A stretch of DNA of 5,888 nucleotides, taken from NCBI GenBank assembly GCA_031284295.1, contig JAITAE010000221.1:1-5888 (forward strand), written 5' to 3'. The stretch comes from Spirochaetaceae bacterium (GTDB taxonomy: Bacteria > Spirochaetota > Spirochaetia > Treponematales > Breznakiellaceae). Made by a program: the position numbers and the translations under genes. A model generated the notes under the pieces. The model was not told the origin of the DNA, ran no database searches, and was given only the letters and a program-made list of their open reading frames with translations. Below are positions 1 to 5,696 of the stretch, one piece after another; positions within the stretch are counted from its first letter, which is position 1, and the number at the start of each line of letters is the position of its first letter.

Positions 1-180
1 TATTTGATTGAAAAGGCGCGTGATTTGGGCATGAGGCGCGTACTGGTTTTTACAACAAAGACGCAGGATTGGTTTGAGCTTCTCGGTTTCCGTGAAGTTG
101 AAATAGACAGCCTGCCTTCTCTGCGCCGTGAACGTTACAATTATGAACGAATGAGTAAAATATTCGCTTTGGATATTTGA
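1..180 (+). CDS. argA: N-acetylglutamate synthase (ArgA-type), C-terminal end only
   Basis: This is a 59-codon open frame running in from the left edge and ending at TGA 178-180. The translation ends in a GNAT acetyltransferase fold with the ArgA pattern: a WF-ELLGF segment, then V-IDSLP, then RYNYERMSK near the terminus. From family knowledge this closely follows the C-terminus of E. coli ArgA, which has WFQERGF, VDIDLLP and YNYQRKSK at the same spacing. ArgA transfers acetyl from acetyl-CoA to glutamate, the first step of arginine synthesis, in the cytoplasm. Only the GNAT end is visible, so I cannot tell whether the usual N-terminal amino-acid-kinase-like regulatory domain is present. A shorter stand-alone GNAT-type synthase is the main alternative. 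No clear terminator follows the stop. Confidence 0.8.
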   Translation, partial: YLIEKARDLGMRRVLVFTTKTQDWFELLGFREVEIDSLPSLRRERYNYERMSKIFALDI

Positions 181-206
181 TGGCGGTACGCGGCGATTCT
201 GCTTAC

Positions 207-235
207 TTGATTGAAAATCACAGGTGTTTTATACT
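207..235 (+). promoter_or_regulatory. Possible sigma70-type promoter upstream of the hemerythrin gene
   Basis: TTGATT at 207-212 and TATACT at 230-235 are separated by 17 bases, giving 4/6 and 5/6 matches to the -35 and -10 consensus. Transcription would begin near 242 and cross the MITE-like repeat at 321-496 before reaching the hemerythrin start at 520. This would give a leader of roughly 280 bases with strong secondary structure. It is a sequence match only. Confidence 0.35.
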
Positions 236-320
236 GCTTACAGTAGCGGACGTTTAAATCAATCAGTTAAATTTCACGTAACAACGTAATATGGCGGCGG
301 AATTCGGCAGGATTAATTTC

Positions 321-496
321 TAAGGCAACACTAATTATTAAGGAAGGGGGCGCTATTTCCATGCCTTTACCGGCATATAGCCGGCTCTCATGTCGCGCCC
401 CCCTGTCTCCAGCCCCGCGCCGCCCGCTTCGCGGGCTTAGGCGGGTCTTCCGCCACCCCCCAAATTCGGGGACTCAAGTTAATCAGCGTTGCCTTA
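321..496. mobile_element. MITE-like non-autonomous element, 176 bp
   Basis: The left end (321-337, TAAGGCAACACTAATTA) and the right end (480-496, TAATCAGCGTTGCCTTA) are inverted repeats matching at 15 of 17 positions. Both ends carry TA (321-322 and 495-496), as expected for a TA target duplication of the Tc1/mariner-IS630 type. The interior is GC-rich and folds into several hairpins: 346-353 with 395-402 (8 bp), enclosing CCGGC/GCCGG; 422-427 with 431-436 (6 bp); 440-444 with 450-454 (5 bp); and a short CCCC/GGGG pair near 458-471. There is no transposase. A frame open from ATG 361 crosses the element into the hemerythrin gene but looks accidental. The mobile-element reading and the IS630 link are inferences; a static structured repeat is the alternative. 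Confidence 0.5.
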
Positions 497-519
497 AGGT
501 CAGTAAATTAGGAGGTTGT

Positions 520-936
520 ATGAACTATCGTTGGGATAGCAGTTTGGAAACAGGTATTGCGGTAATAGATGAACAGCATAAACAACTGTTCACGGCTATA
601 AATGAATTATTGGAGGCCTTTAACACCGGAAAAGGGGTTGAAGAAATTAAAAAGAGCATCGACTTTTTGAACGATTACACGATTAAACATTTTTTTTATG
701 AGGAACGAATTCAACAAAAATATCAGTACACAGATTACGATGCCCACAAGCAGTACCACGATTCGTTCAAAGCGACTGTAAAGGACCTCACCCATCGCTT
801 AATTTTGAAGGGCGCTTCGGAAGAACTTTCAAACGATGTTAAATCCAGTGTTGGCGATTGGCTGGTAAATCACATCAAAATACAGGATTTCAAACTGGCG
901 CAGTTTATCAGAACTAAGGATGCCGCCGCCGGCTGA
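520..936 (+). CDS. Bacteriohemerythrin, 138 residues
   Basis: This is a small four-helix-bundle protein that binds O2 reversibly at a non-haem di-iron centre. In bacteria it serves in oxygen storage, delivery, sensing or detoxification in the cytoplasm. All seven expected iron ligands are present: His20 in DEQH, His57 and Glu61 in HFFYE, His76 and His80 in HKQYH, and His118 and Asp123 in HIKIQD. The length is typical for a single-domain member, with no fused chemotaxis or signalling domain, signal peptide or membrane segment. The start is ATG 520, because AGGAGG at 510-515 lies four bases upstream and the conserved N-terminal YRWDSSLETGI begins there. The in-frame ATG at 361 would add 53 Arg/Pro-rich residues encoded by the repeat and is rejected. 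The gene appears to stand alone. Role in an anaerobe would be oxygen handling (inference). Confidence 0.93.
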   Translation: MNYRWDSSLETGIAVIDEQHKQLFTAINELLEAFNTGKGVEEIKKSIDFLNDYTIKHFFYEERIQQKYQYTDYDAHKQYHDSFKATVKDLTHRLILKGASEELSNDVKSSVGDWLVNHIKIQDFKLAQFIRTKDAAAG

Positions 937-948
937 TTGCGTGTTTTT

Positions 949-974
949 GGGAGGCGGATACGCCGATTTTTTTT
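949..974 (+). promoter_or_regulatory. Shine-Dalgarno, small hairpin and T8 tract at the radical SAM gene start
   Basis: GGGAGG (949-954) resembles a strong ribosome binding site. It overlaps a 4-bp hairpin, GGCG 953-956 with CGCC 961-964 and loop GATA, which is followed by eight T residues at 967-974. The layout could be read as a weak terminator of the hemerythrin gene. The four-base-pair stem is short, however, and the T tract lies where the radical SAM protein should begin. I favour a translation-start role, possibly with the site partly masked by the hairpin. Confidence 0.35.
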
Positions 975-1988
975 GAATTTGTTCCAGCGCCGGCTTCTTC
1001 GGTAGCAGCCGAAGCGTCAGCCGGCAGCGTAAAATGCGTTTTATGCCCGCATCGTTGTGTGTTGCGCGGCAATGAGGCGGGAATTTGCAAAGTTCGTACC
1101 GGCGGAGACGGTGGCAGGCTGCCGTTCTATGGACGCATTAGCTCTGCCGCAGTGGACCCCATCGAAAAGAAGCCTCTTTTTCACTACCATCCGGGAGAAT
1201 CTATTATGTCAATAGGTTTTACCGGTTGTAACCTGCGCTGCCCTTTCTGCCAGAATTGGCAAATTTCGCAAACAACGGAAGCCGCCGGTAAAAAGATTCA
1301 AGCGGAAGATATAGTGTCGCAAACTCTCGCTCTTGGACTGAAGCATATAGCGTACACTTACTCCGAGCCGTTCGTTCACGCCGAGTTTGTAGCGGATTGT
1401 ATGTCGGCTGCCCGTGATAACGGCATTTCAAATGTGCTTGTAACCAACGGCTGTGTGAACGAGGAAGCTGCCCGCGCAATTATCCCGCTTGCGGATGCCG
1501 CCAACATTGATTTAAAATGTTTCTCGGATTACAGTTACAAAAAAATACTTGGCGGTTCTCTTTCTGCCGTAAAAGATTTTATAAAAATAGCCGCCGAAAA
1601 CATACATACAGAAATAACAACATTGATAGTGCCTGAATTTAATGACAGTGAGCGGGAAATTGACAATTGTACAGATTTTATAGCGTCAATATCAAAAAAT
1701 ATTCCATGGCATATAAGCGCGTATCATCCCGCGTATAAATGGAATGTCCCGCCCGCAAAAACAGAAACTATTCTTGGAATAAAAAAACGCGCTAGGCAAA
1801 AATTATCATACTGCTATACCGGAAATATAAATGATAACGGTAACGACACACTTTGCGCCGGATGCGGCGCGGTTTTAGTAAAACGAAACGGATACAAAAT
1901 AACAAAGCCGGGGCTCGCAAAAAAAACATCCGGTGATAATTCATACTATTGTGGACAATGTGGAACGCGGACGGCGTTATTATGTTAA
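966..1988 (+). CDS. AmmeMemoRadiSam-type (PflA-like) radical SAM protein
   Basis: This is a radical SAM enzyme of the family that often co-occurs with AMMECR1 and Memo proteins; its substrate is unknown. Counting from ATT 966 it has 340 residues. An N-terminal cysteine motif comes first (Cys24, Cys27, Pro-His-Arg, Cys31, and Cys41 in GICKVR). DPIEKKPLFHYHPG follows, then the 4Fe-4S/SAM motif CNLRCPFC (Cys88, Cys92, Cys95) and QNWQIS. Next come YTYSEP, NIDLK, TTLIVP-FNDS and PWHISAYHP, and finally a zinc-ribbon-like tail with Cys297-x2-Cys300 and Cys329-x2-Cys332. The start is uncertain. The first ATG/GTG/TTG in frame is GTG 1059, which lacks a ribosome binding site and would remove the first three cysteines. 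The frame is open back to the stop at 915-917. ATT 966, 11 bases after GGGAGG, is the best candidate; a frameshift at the T8 tract is the alternative. No AMMECR1 or Memo gene is adjacent. Confidence 0.88.
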   Translation: MFFEFVPAPASSVAAEASAGSVKCVLCPHRCVLRGNEAGICKVRTGGDGGRLPFYGRISSAAVDPIEKKPLFHYHPGESIMSIGFTGCNLRCPFCQNWQISQTTEAAGKKIQAEDIVSQTLALGLKHIAYTYSEPFVHAEFVADCMSAARDNGISNVLVTNGCVNEEAARAIIPLADAANIDLKCFSDYSYKKILGGSLSAVKDFIKIAAENIHTEITTLIVPEFNDSEREIDNCTDFIASISKNIPWHISAYHPAYKWNVPPAKTETILGIKKRARQKLSYCYTGNINDNGNDTLCAGCGAVLVKRNGYKITKPGLAKKTSGDNSYYCGQCGTRTALLC

Positions 1989-2029
1989 ATGAACCTTCCC
2001 GCCCTGAAGGGCGGGGTATCATGTAAGCG

Positions 2030-2059
2030 TTGCATTGTTTACGAGGTTCGTTCTATAAG
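2030..2059 (+). promoter_or_regulatory. Weak candidate promoter for clpA-aat
   Basis: TTGCAT (2030-2035) and TATAAG (2054-2059) are spaced by 18 bases, giving 3/6 and 5/6 consensus matches. It lies between the two hairpin repeats, so if real the element may have supplied it. TTGACG at 2097-2102 is a better -35, but no -10 follows at a suitable distance. Confidence 0.25.
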
Positions 2060-2073
2060 GAAATTATTTAACT

Positions 2074-2147
2074 GTGGGGTCTACTACCATTTTTTGTTGA
2101 CGTTACCAATTCTCTCTCGCCCTAAAGGGCGGGGTATTGGACCCCAC
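2074..2147 (+). promoter_or_regulatory. Structured clpA leader with competing pairings
   Basis: GTGGGGTC (2074-2081) is an exact 8-bp inverted match to GACCCCAC (2140-2147), closing a domain that contains the second repeat hairpin (2118-2131). ACCCC 2141-2145 could instead pair with GGGGT 2131-2135 across a five-base loop, so at least two folds exclude each other. The domain ends about 17 bases before the clpA ribosome binding site (GGAGG 2165-2169). No known riboswitch class is recognised, and regulation is an inference. Confidence 0.3.
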
Positions 2148-2173
2148 TGCGAATAAATACCTGTGGAGGGTTT

Positions 2174-4672
2174 ATGAAAATTAGCCGACATGCTCAGGCA
2201 ATAATAAACGCCGCCTACGCGGAAGCGCGGCTGCGGCAGCATGAATATTTGACGCCGGAACATATACTATACGCCGCACTTAATTTTGAAGAGGTTACGG
2301 GTGTATTGAATGCGTGCGGCGCGAATATAAATCAGTTAAAAAACGGAATGGAGAGTTTTTTTGAAGAAAAAATCCCGGTAAATAACAAGGAACCTACGCA
2401 GACAGTGGGGTTTCACAGCGTTTTGGAGAGGGCTGTGATACAGAGCCGGTCTTCGCAGCGGGAAATACTGGATGTCGCCGATATTTTGGTCTCGCTGTAC
2501 GATGAAGAACAAAATTTTTGCGGGTACTATATGCGAAAATCGGGGGTTAAAAGGCTGGAGTTGCTAAAGACTCTCTCGCACGGCATAGAAGGAGATGATG
2601 CGGTCGCGTCGCGCTTCATCAGGAGCGACTTAAACACGGACAGCGCGCCGGAGACGGAAGAATATACACGGCAAAAGGTGCAAAAAAAGGGACCTCTTGA
2701 CCGTTTTGCGACGGAACTTACGGCCCTTGCCCGCGCGGGCCGGCTGGATCCGGTGATTGGGCGCGTTGATGAGATTGAGCGTACCGTGCTGGTGCTATGC
2801 CGGAGAACCAAGAACAACCCCGTTCATGTGGGCGATTCAGGGGTGGGCAAGACGGCCGTCACAGAAGGGCTGGCCCGGCTTATCGCGGAGGGAAATGTGC
2901 CACCACCTCTGAAAGATTGTAACATTTATTCACTCGACATGGGCGCCTTGGTGGCCGGTACCCGTTACCGCGGCGATTTTGAGGCCCGCGTAAAAATTGT
3001 CATCGATGAAATCATAAAAAAAGGACGGGCAATTCTGTTTATTGACGAGATTCACATGATGGTGGGCGCGGGCGCGGCGTCCGGCGGTTCGATGGATGCG
3101 TCGAATCTGCTTAAACCGGCGCTTGCGGGTGGCCGGCTGCGTTGCATAGGCTCGACAACGCACGAAGAGTTCAACAAATATATCGAAAAAGACCGCGCAC
3201 TGTCACGGCGTTTCCAGAAAATCGACATTAATGAACCTAGCGGAGAAGAGGCCGTAAAAATTTTGCAGGGGGTAAAGTCAAAGTACGAGGATTTCCACAA
3301 GGTTGTGTATACGCCTGAAGCTTTGAAGGCGGCCGTGGAGCTTTCCGCCCGATACTTGACGGAACGCCGTCTGCCTGACAAGGCGATAGACGTGATAGAT
3401 GAGGCCGGGGCCTTTGCCCGGATTGGCGTATGGAAAGCGCTTGAGGCACAGAAGGCCGAAAAAACCCTGGCGCCGGATGCGGAAGCCCCCGAGCCCAGGC
3501 CTGATAACTGGGAAAGAATTCGCCGCGCCCAGGCCGCTTTGATGCGAGAATGCGACTACAGTTGCCCCGAAAACGATGAAAACGATGATTTATTTGTTGA
3601 AGAGTATGGTACCGGTCGTTTGGACGCTGAAACTCCCGCCGGAAATGGCGATGCGGGGAAAGCTATTGAGCCTGTAACGATAGATTTAGCGCAGATCGAG
3701 AAGGTGGTGGCGCGGATCGCGCGGATCGCGGAAAAAACGGTTTGCGAAACCGAGCGCGACAAGCTGCGCTGTCTGGAAGAGAAGCTCAAGACGCGCGTGT
3801 TTGGACAGGACGAGGCGGTAAAGACCGTTGTCAGGGCTGTAAAGCAGAGCCGCGCCGGATTCCGAAGTCCGGCGAAACCAATAGCAAACTTTCTTTTTGC
3901 GGGCCCTACCGGTGTAGGCAAGACGGAACTGTCCCGGTCGCTGGCGGATTTGCTCGACGTGCCTGTGTTACGTTTTGATATGAGCGAGTACCAGGAAAAG
4001 CATACCGTTTCCCGGCTGATAGGCTCACCGCCCGGGTATGTCGGTTACGAAGAGGGCGGGATTTTGACGGACGCGGTCAGAAAACAGCCATGTTGCGTGT
4101 TGCTGCTTGATGAGATAGAAAAGGCGCACAGCGATATATTTAACCTGTTGCTGCAAATCATGGACTATGCGACGCTGACGGACAACAATGGCCGAAAGGC
4201 GGATTTTAGGAACGTGGTTTTGATTATGACGAGCAATGCCGGTGCGCGTGATATAGGCAAGGCGCTTATCGGCTTTGGCGAGCGTATGATAGGGGATGCG
4301 AGCGCTGTAAATGACGCGGTCGAAAAGGTCTTTACGCCGGAATTCCGGGGACGCATAGACGCCATCGTTCGCTTTGCCCACCTGTCGGAAGATGTAATGG
4401 TTTCCATCGTAGAGAAGGAACTGGACGCCTTTAAACAGCAACTTGCCGAAAAGAACGTTACGATCACGATAAGCAGCGCTTGTGTGAAACGTCTTGCCGA
4501 AGAAGGCTATTCAAAAGAGGCCGGTGCGCGGAATGTGAGTAGGCTGATCGAAGAGAAGGTAAAATCCTTCTTTGTGGACGAGGTGCTGTTCGGGCGGCTT
4601 TCCGGCGGAGGCTCGGCAGAGCTTGACTGGGAGGACGGAGAGTACAAATTTGCGGTGGTCAAGCGGACCTGA
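2174..4672 (+). CDS. clpA: ATP-dependent Clp protease ATP-binding subunit ClpA, 832 residues
   Basis: ClpA is the hexameric AAA+ unfoldase that feeds substrates to the ClpP peptidase in the cytoplasm. The ClpA-type N domain spans about residues 1-140, with the HEYLTPEH helix and both Clp repeats, followed by a linker to about 172. The first AAA+ module has Walker A GDSGVGKT (220-227), Walker B ILFIDE (287-292), GSTTHEEF and the RRF arginine region (345-347). The second has Walker A GPTGVGKT (577-584), Walker B LLLDE (643-647), sensor TSNAG, and sensor 2 GAR (784-786). IGF at 699-701 is the ClpP-docking loop, so this is a ClpP partner and not ClpB; the long coiled M domain of ClpB and the short one of ClpC are absent. 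E. coli ClpA has 758 residues; the excess is mostly an acidic segment at about 418-502. The start is ATG 2174, with GGAGG 2165-2169 four bases upstream. aat overlaps its end. No clpS lies upstream. Confidence 0.96.
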   Translation: MKISRHAQAIINAAYAEARLRQHEYLTPEHILYAALNFEEVTGVLNACGANINQLKNGMESFFEEKIPVNNKEPTQTVGFHSVLERAVIQSRSSQREILDVADILVSLYDEEQNFCGYYMRKSGVKRLELLKTLSHGIEGDDAVASRFIRSDLNTDSAPETEEYTRQKVQKKGPLDRFATELTALARAGRLDPVIGRVDEIERTVLVLCRRTKNNPVHVGDSGVGKTAVTEGLARLIAEGNVPPPLKDCNIYSLDMGALVAGTRYRGDFEARVKIVIDEIIKKGRAILFIDEIHMMVGAGAASGGSMDASNLLKPALAGGRLRCIGSTTHEEFNKYIEKDRALSRRFQKIDINEPSGEEAVKILQGVKSKYEDFHKVVYTPEALKAAVELSARYLTERRLPDKAIDVIDEAGAFARIGVWKALEAQKAEKTLAPDAEAPEPRPDNWERIRRAQAALMRECDYSCPENDENDDLFVEEYGTGRLDAETPAGNGDAGKAIEPVTIDLAQIEKVVARIARIAEKTVCETERDKLRCLEEKLKTRVFGQDEAVKTVVRAVKQSRAGFRSPAKPIANFLFAGPTGVGKTELSRSLADLLDVPVLRFDMSEYQEKHTVSRLIGSPPGYVGYEEGGILTDAVRKQPCCVLLLDEIEKAHSDIFNLLLQIMDYATLTDNNGRKADFRNVVLIMTSNAGARDIGKALIGFGERMIGDASAVNDAVEKVFTPEFRGRIDAIVRFAHLSEDVMVSIVEKELDAFKQQLAEKNVTITISSACVKRLAEEGYSKEAGARNVSRLIEEKVKSFFVDEVLFGRLSGGGSAELDWEDGEYKFAVVKRT
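3425..3679 (+). other. ClpA inter-module insertion (residues about 418-502)
   Basis: Between [10 protein letters not shown], which ends the small domain of the first AAA+ module, and [15 protein letters not shown], which opens the second, there are about 85 residues. My recollection of E. coli ClpA has about 13-15 there. The insert begins with a helical, charged Ala/Glu/Arg-rich stretch. It continues into an acidic, Asn/Asp/Glu-rich segment (PENDENDD near 465-472) and then a Gly/Ala-rich tail. The reading frame is continuous and flanking motifs are intact, so it is a genuine in-frame segment and not a sequencing fault. Its function is unknown. Confidence 0.75.
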
Positions 4673-5327
4673 CCCTTTTTTCCCGTATTTATCCGAAAAT
4701 GTTTGCTACAAATTTCCCGATCCCGATAAAATTGACGGTGATGTTGTTTGTATAGGCGGGAATCTTTCGCCCGGGATGTTGCTTTCCGCCTACAGGCAAG
4801 GAATTTTTCCTTGGTTCAATGAAGATGAGCCGGTTTTATGGCGATCTCCCGACCCGCGTTTCGTGATTTTTCCGCAAAACCTTCATGTTTCCGCTTCCAT
4901 GCAGAAAATTCTGAAAAAAAAATGGTTTGATGTAAGTTTTGACCGTGACTTCAAGGCCGTAATTTCAGCCTGCGCCGCCGCGTGCCGGCCAGGTCAGGAC
5001 GGCACCTGGATAACGGGCGACATGGTATCGGCGTACACCGAGCTGCACCGGCTTGGTAAGGCGCATTCCGCCGAGGCCTGGCAGGACGGCGAGCTTGCCG
5101 GCGGTTGTTACGGTGTGCGGCTTGGGCCCGTGTTTTTCGGCGAGTCGATGTTCTTTAACAGACCAAACGCCTCGAAAGCGGCCTTTTTGACCCTTGCCGG
5201 ATCGCTTTTTGCCAACGGCACAGCCTTTATCGACTGCCAGGTGAGATCGAAGCACCTTGCCGCTTTGGGCGGTACGGAAATAAGCCGTAAAGATTTTCTG
5301 CAGTTACTAAAACGCCATATCGACTAG
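4650..5327 (+). CDS. aat: Leucyl/phenylalanyl-tRNA-protein transferase (Aat), 225 residues
   Basis: Aat transfers Leu or Phe from aminoacyl-tRNA to the N-terminal Lys or Arg of proteins, creating N-degrons read by ClpS-ClpAP. The family motifs are complete: GGNLSP (36-41), AYRQGIFPWF (47-56), WRSPDPR (64-70), GTWIT (118-122), AYTELHRLGKAHS-E-W (128-144), GG-YGV (151-156), FGESMF (163-168), NASK (173-176), IDCQ (194-197, containing the catalytic Asp and Gln as I recall them in E. coli) and LAALG. Length fits E. coli Aat (234). I chose TTG 4650 because GGAGAG (4637-4642) lies seven bases upstream and the size fits. TTG 4572 would add 26 residues unlike the family. Homology begins only around residue 20, and no ATG or GTG is available in frame. 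The start lies inside clpA, overlapping by 23 bases, which suggests co-transcription and translational coupling. Confidence 0.94.
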   Translation: MRWSSGPDPFFPYLSENVCYKFPDPDKIDGDVVCIGGNLSPGMLLSAYRQGIFPWFNEDEPVLWRSPDPRFVIFPQNLHVSASMQKILKKKWFDVSFDRDFKAVISACAAACRPGQDGTWITGDMVSAYTELHRLGKAHSAEAWQDGELAGGCYGVRLGPVFFGESMFFNRPNASKAAFLTLAGSLFANGTAFIDCQVRSKHLAALGGTEISRKDFLQLLKRHID

Positions 5328-5526
5328 CCTGACCGCCGGCCGTTTTAACCAGACGGGACGATTCACACCCCAAAGCAATGATTAAAGTATGCCTTTCTCT
5401 CGGTTGCTTCCAGTGTCAAGGTCCGCAAACCTACAGCTTGCTTCTGGAATGACAAGGAACGGCGAACCCTCTTGTCATACAAAGCAGCCTGTTGTACTTG
5501 TGGATCTTTACGCTTGATACCACAAA
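5328..5526. other. Intergenic stretch after aat, no convincing gene
   Basis: I see no supported gene here. There are two small inverted repeats: TTCCAG 5408-5413 with CTGGAA 5444-5449, and TGACAAG 5450-5456 with CTTGTCA 5471-5477 (14-base loop). A minus-strand frame is open from 5536 to the stop at 5363-5365 (57 codons) but has no plausible start or ribosome binding site. Confidence 0.5.
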
Positions 5527-5560
5527 AAAACCCGATTTACAGGTATGCTTTCCGGGTTTT
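5527..5560 (+). terminator. Probable intrinsic terminator hairpin 1
   Basis: AAAACCCG (5527-5534) pairs exactly with CGGGTTTT (5553-5560) across an 18-base loop. The stem ends in four T residues and is preceded by a run of seven A. It could terminate on either strand. It lies 200 bases after the aat stop and is the first candidate terminator for the clpA-aat transcript. Confidence 0.5.
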
Positions 5561-5568
5561 CAGAGTAG

Positions 5569-5592
5569 AAAATCGCCGATTAGGCGATTTTT
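5569..5592 (+). terminator. Intrinsic terminator hairpin 2, bidirectional
   Basis: AAAATCGCC (5569-5577) and GGCGATTTT (5583-5591) form a perfect 9-bp stem with the five-base loop GATTA, ending in five T residues at 5588-5592. The A run on the left makes it equally good on the minus strand, so it could also stop a convergent transcript from the right. This is the strongest terminator in the window. Confidence 0.65.
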
Positions 5593-5621
5593 GTAGGTTT
5601 TATGCGTAAAGCGCAACAAAC

Positions 5622-5630
5622 TGTTATAGT
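5622..5630 (+). promoter_or_regulatory. Possible extended -10 promoter element
   Basis: TGTTATAGT (5622-5630) fits an extended -10 (TGn followed by TATAGT, 5/6 to consensus). There is no -35 at a good distance. A transcript starting near 5637 would directly contain the perfect hairpin at 5661-5690. Confidence 0.3.
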
Positions 5631-5660
5631 GTTTATCATTAGAAAAGTATAAGGAGTGGG

Positions 5661-5690
5661 AAGTCGCGGCAACGAAAGTTGCCGCGACTT
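5661..5690. repeat. Perfect 13-bp inverted repeat with GAAA loop
   Basis: AAGTCGCGGCAAC (5661-5673) and GTTGCCGCGACTT (5678-5690) pair without mismatch around GAAA (5674-5677), a GNRA-type tetraloop if transcribed on the plus strand. GGAG 5653-5656 and CTCC 5693-5696 could extend the structure past a small internal loop. No T tract follows, so it is not a standard terminator, and no open frame starts after the AAGGAG at 5651-5656. It could be a small structured RNA or part of a dispersed repeat. Confidence 0.5.
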
Positions 5691-5696
5691 AGCTCC

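Larger units (their letters stand above)
1998..2147. repeat. Paired hairpin repeats, possible IS200/IS605-derived element (PATE-like)
   Basis: Two copies of a nearly identical palindromic unit lie 120 bases apart. The first stem is CCCGCCCT 1998-2005 with AGGGCGGG 2008-2015. The second is CGCCCT 2118-2123 with AGGGCG 2126-2131. Both are followed by the same GGGTAT. IS200/IS605 elements and their short non-autonomous derivatives carry such subterminal imperfect hairpins, which the single-strand transposase recognises. No transposase or TnpB is present. The first hairpin lies 10 bases after the radical SAM stop but has no T tract, so it is a poor intrinsic terminator. Confidence 0.35.

Noticed and set aside
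232..245. TACTG-CTTA-CAGTA inverted repeat as the argA terminator
   Set aside because: The stem is a short five-base-pair one of low GC, has no T tract after it, and overlaps the better-supported -10 element at 230-235.
361..519. In-frame ATG at 361 giving the hemerythrin a 53-residue N-terminal extension
   Set aside because: The extension is encoded by the MITE-like repeat, is Arg/Pro-rich and unlike the family, and ATG 361 lacks a ribosome binding site, whereas ATG 520 has AGGAGG at ideal spacing.
953..974. GGCG-GATA-CGCC plus T8 as a rho-independent terminator after the hemerythrin gene
   Set aside because: The stem is only four base pairs, and the T tract falls where the radical SAM reading frame and its ribosome binding site lie, so it is at best a weak attenuator.
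3052..3381. Minus-strand and alternate-frame open frames inside clpA and the radical SAM gene
   Set aside because: They are shadows of GC-biased coding sequence: their translations are low-complexity Ser/Arg/Pro-rich with no family motifs, and the plus-strand genes explain the DNA fully.
4572..4649. Earlier TTG start for aat at 4572
   Set aside because: It adds 26 residues with no family similarity that are simply the shifted reading of clpA codons. TTG 4650 has a nearby GGAGAG and gives the usual length.
5527..5592. The adjacent hairpins as the start of a CRISPR array
   Set aside because: There are only two unlike palindromes, with no repeated unit of constant length and no regular spacers; terminator structure explains them better.
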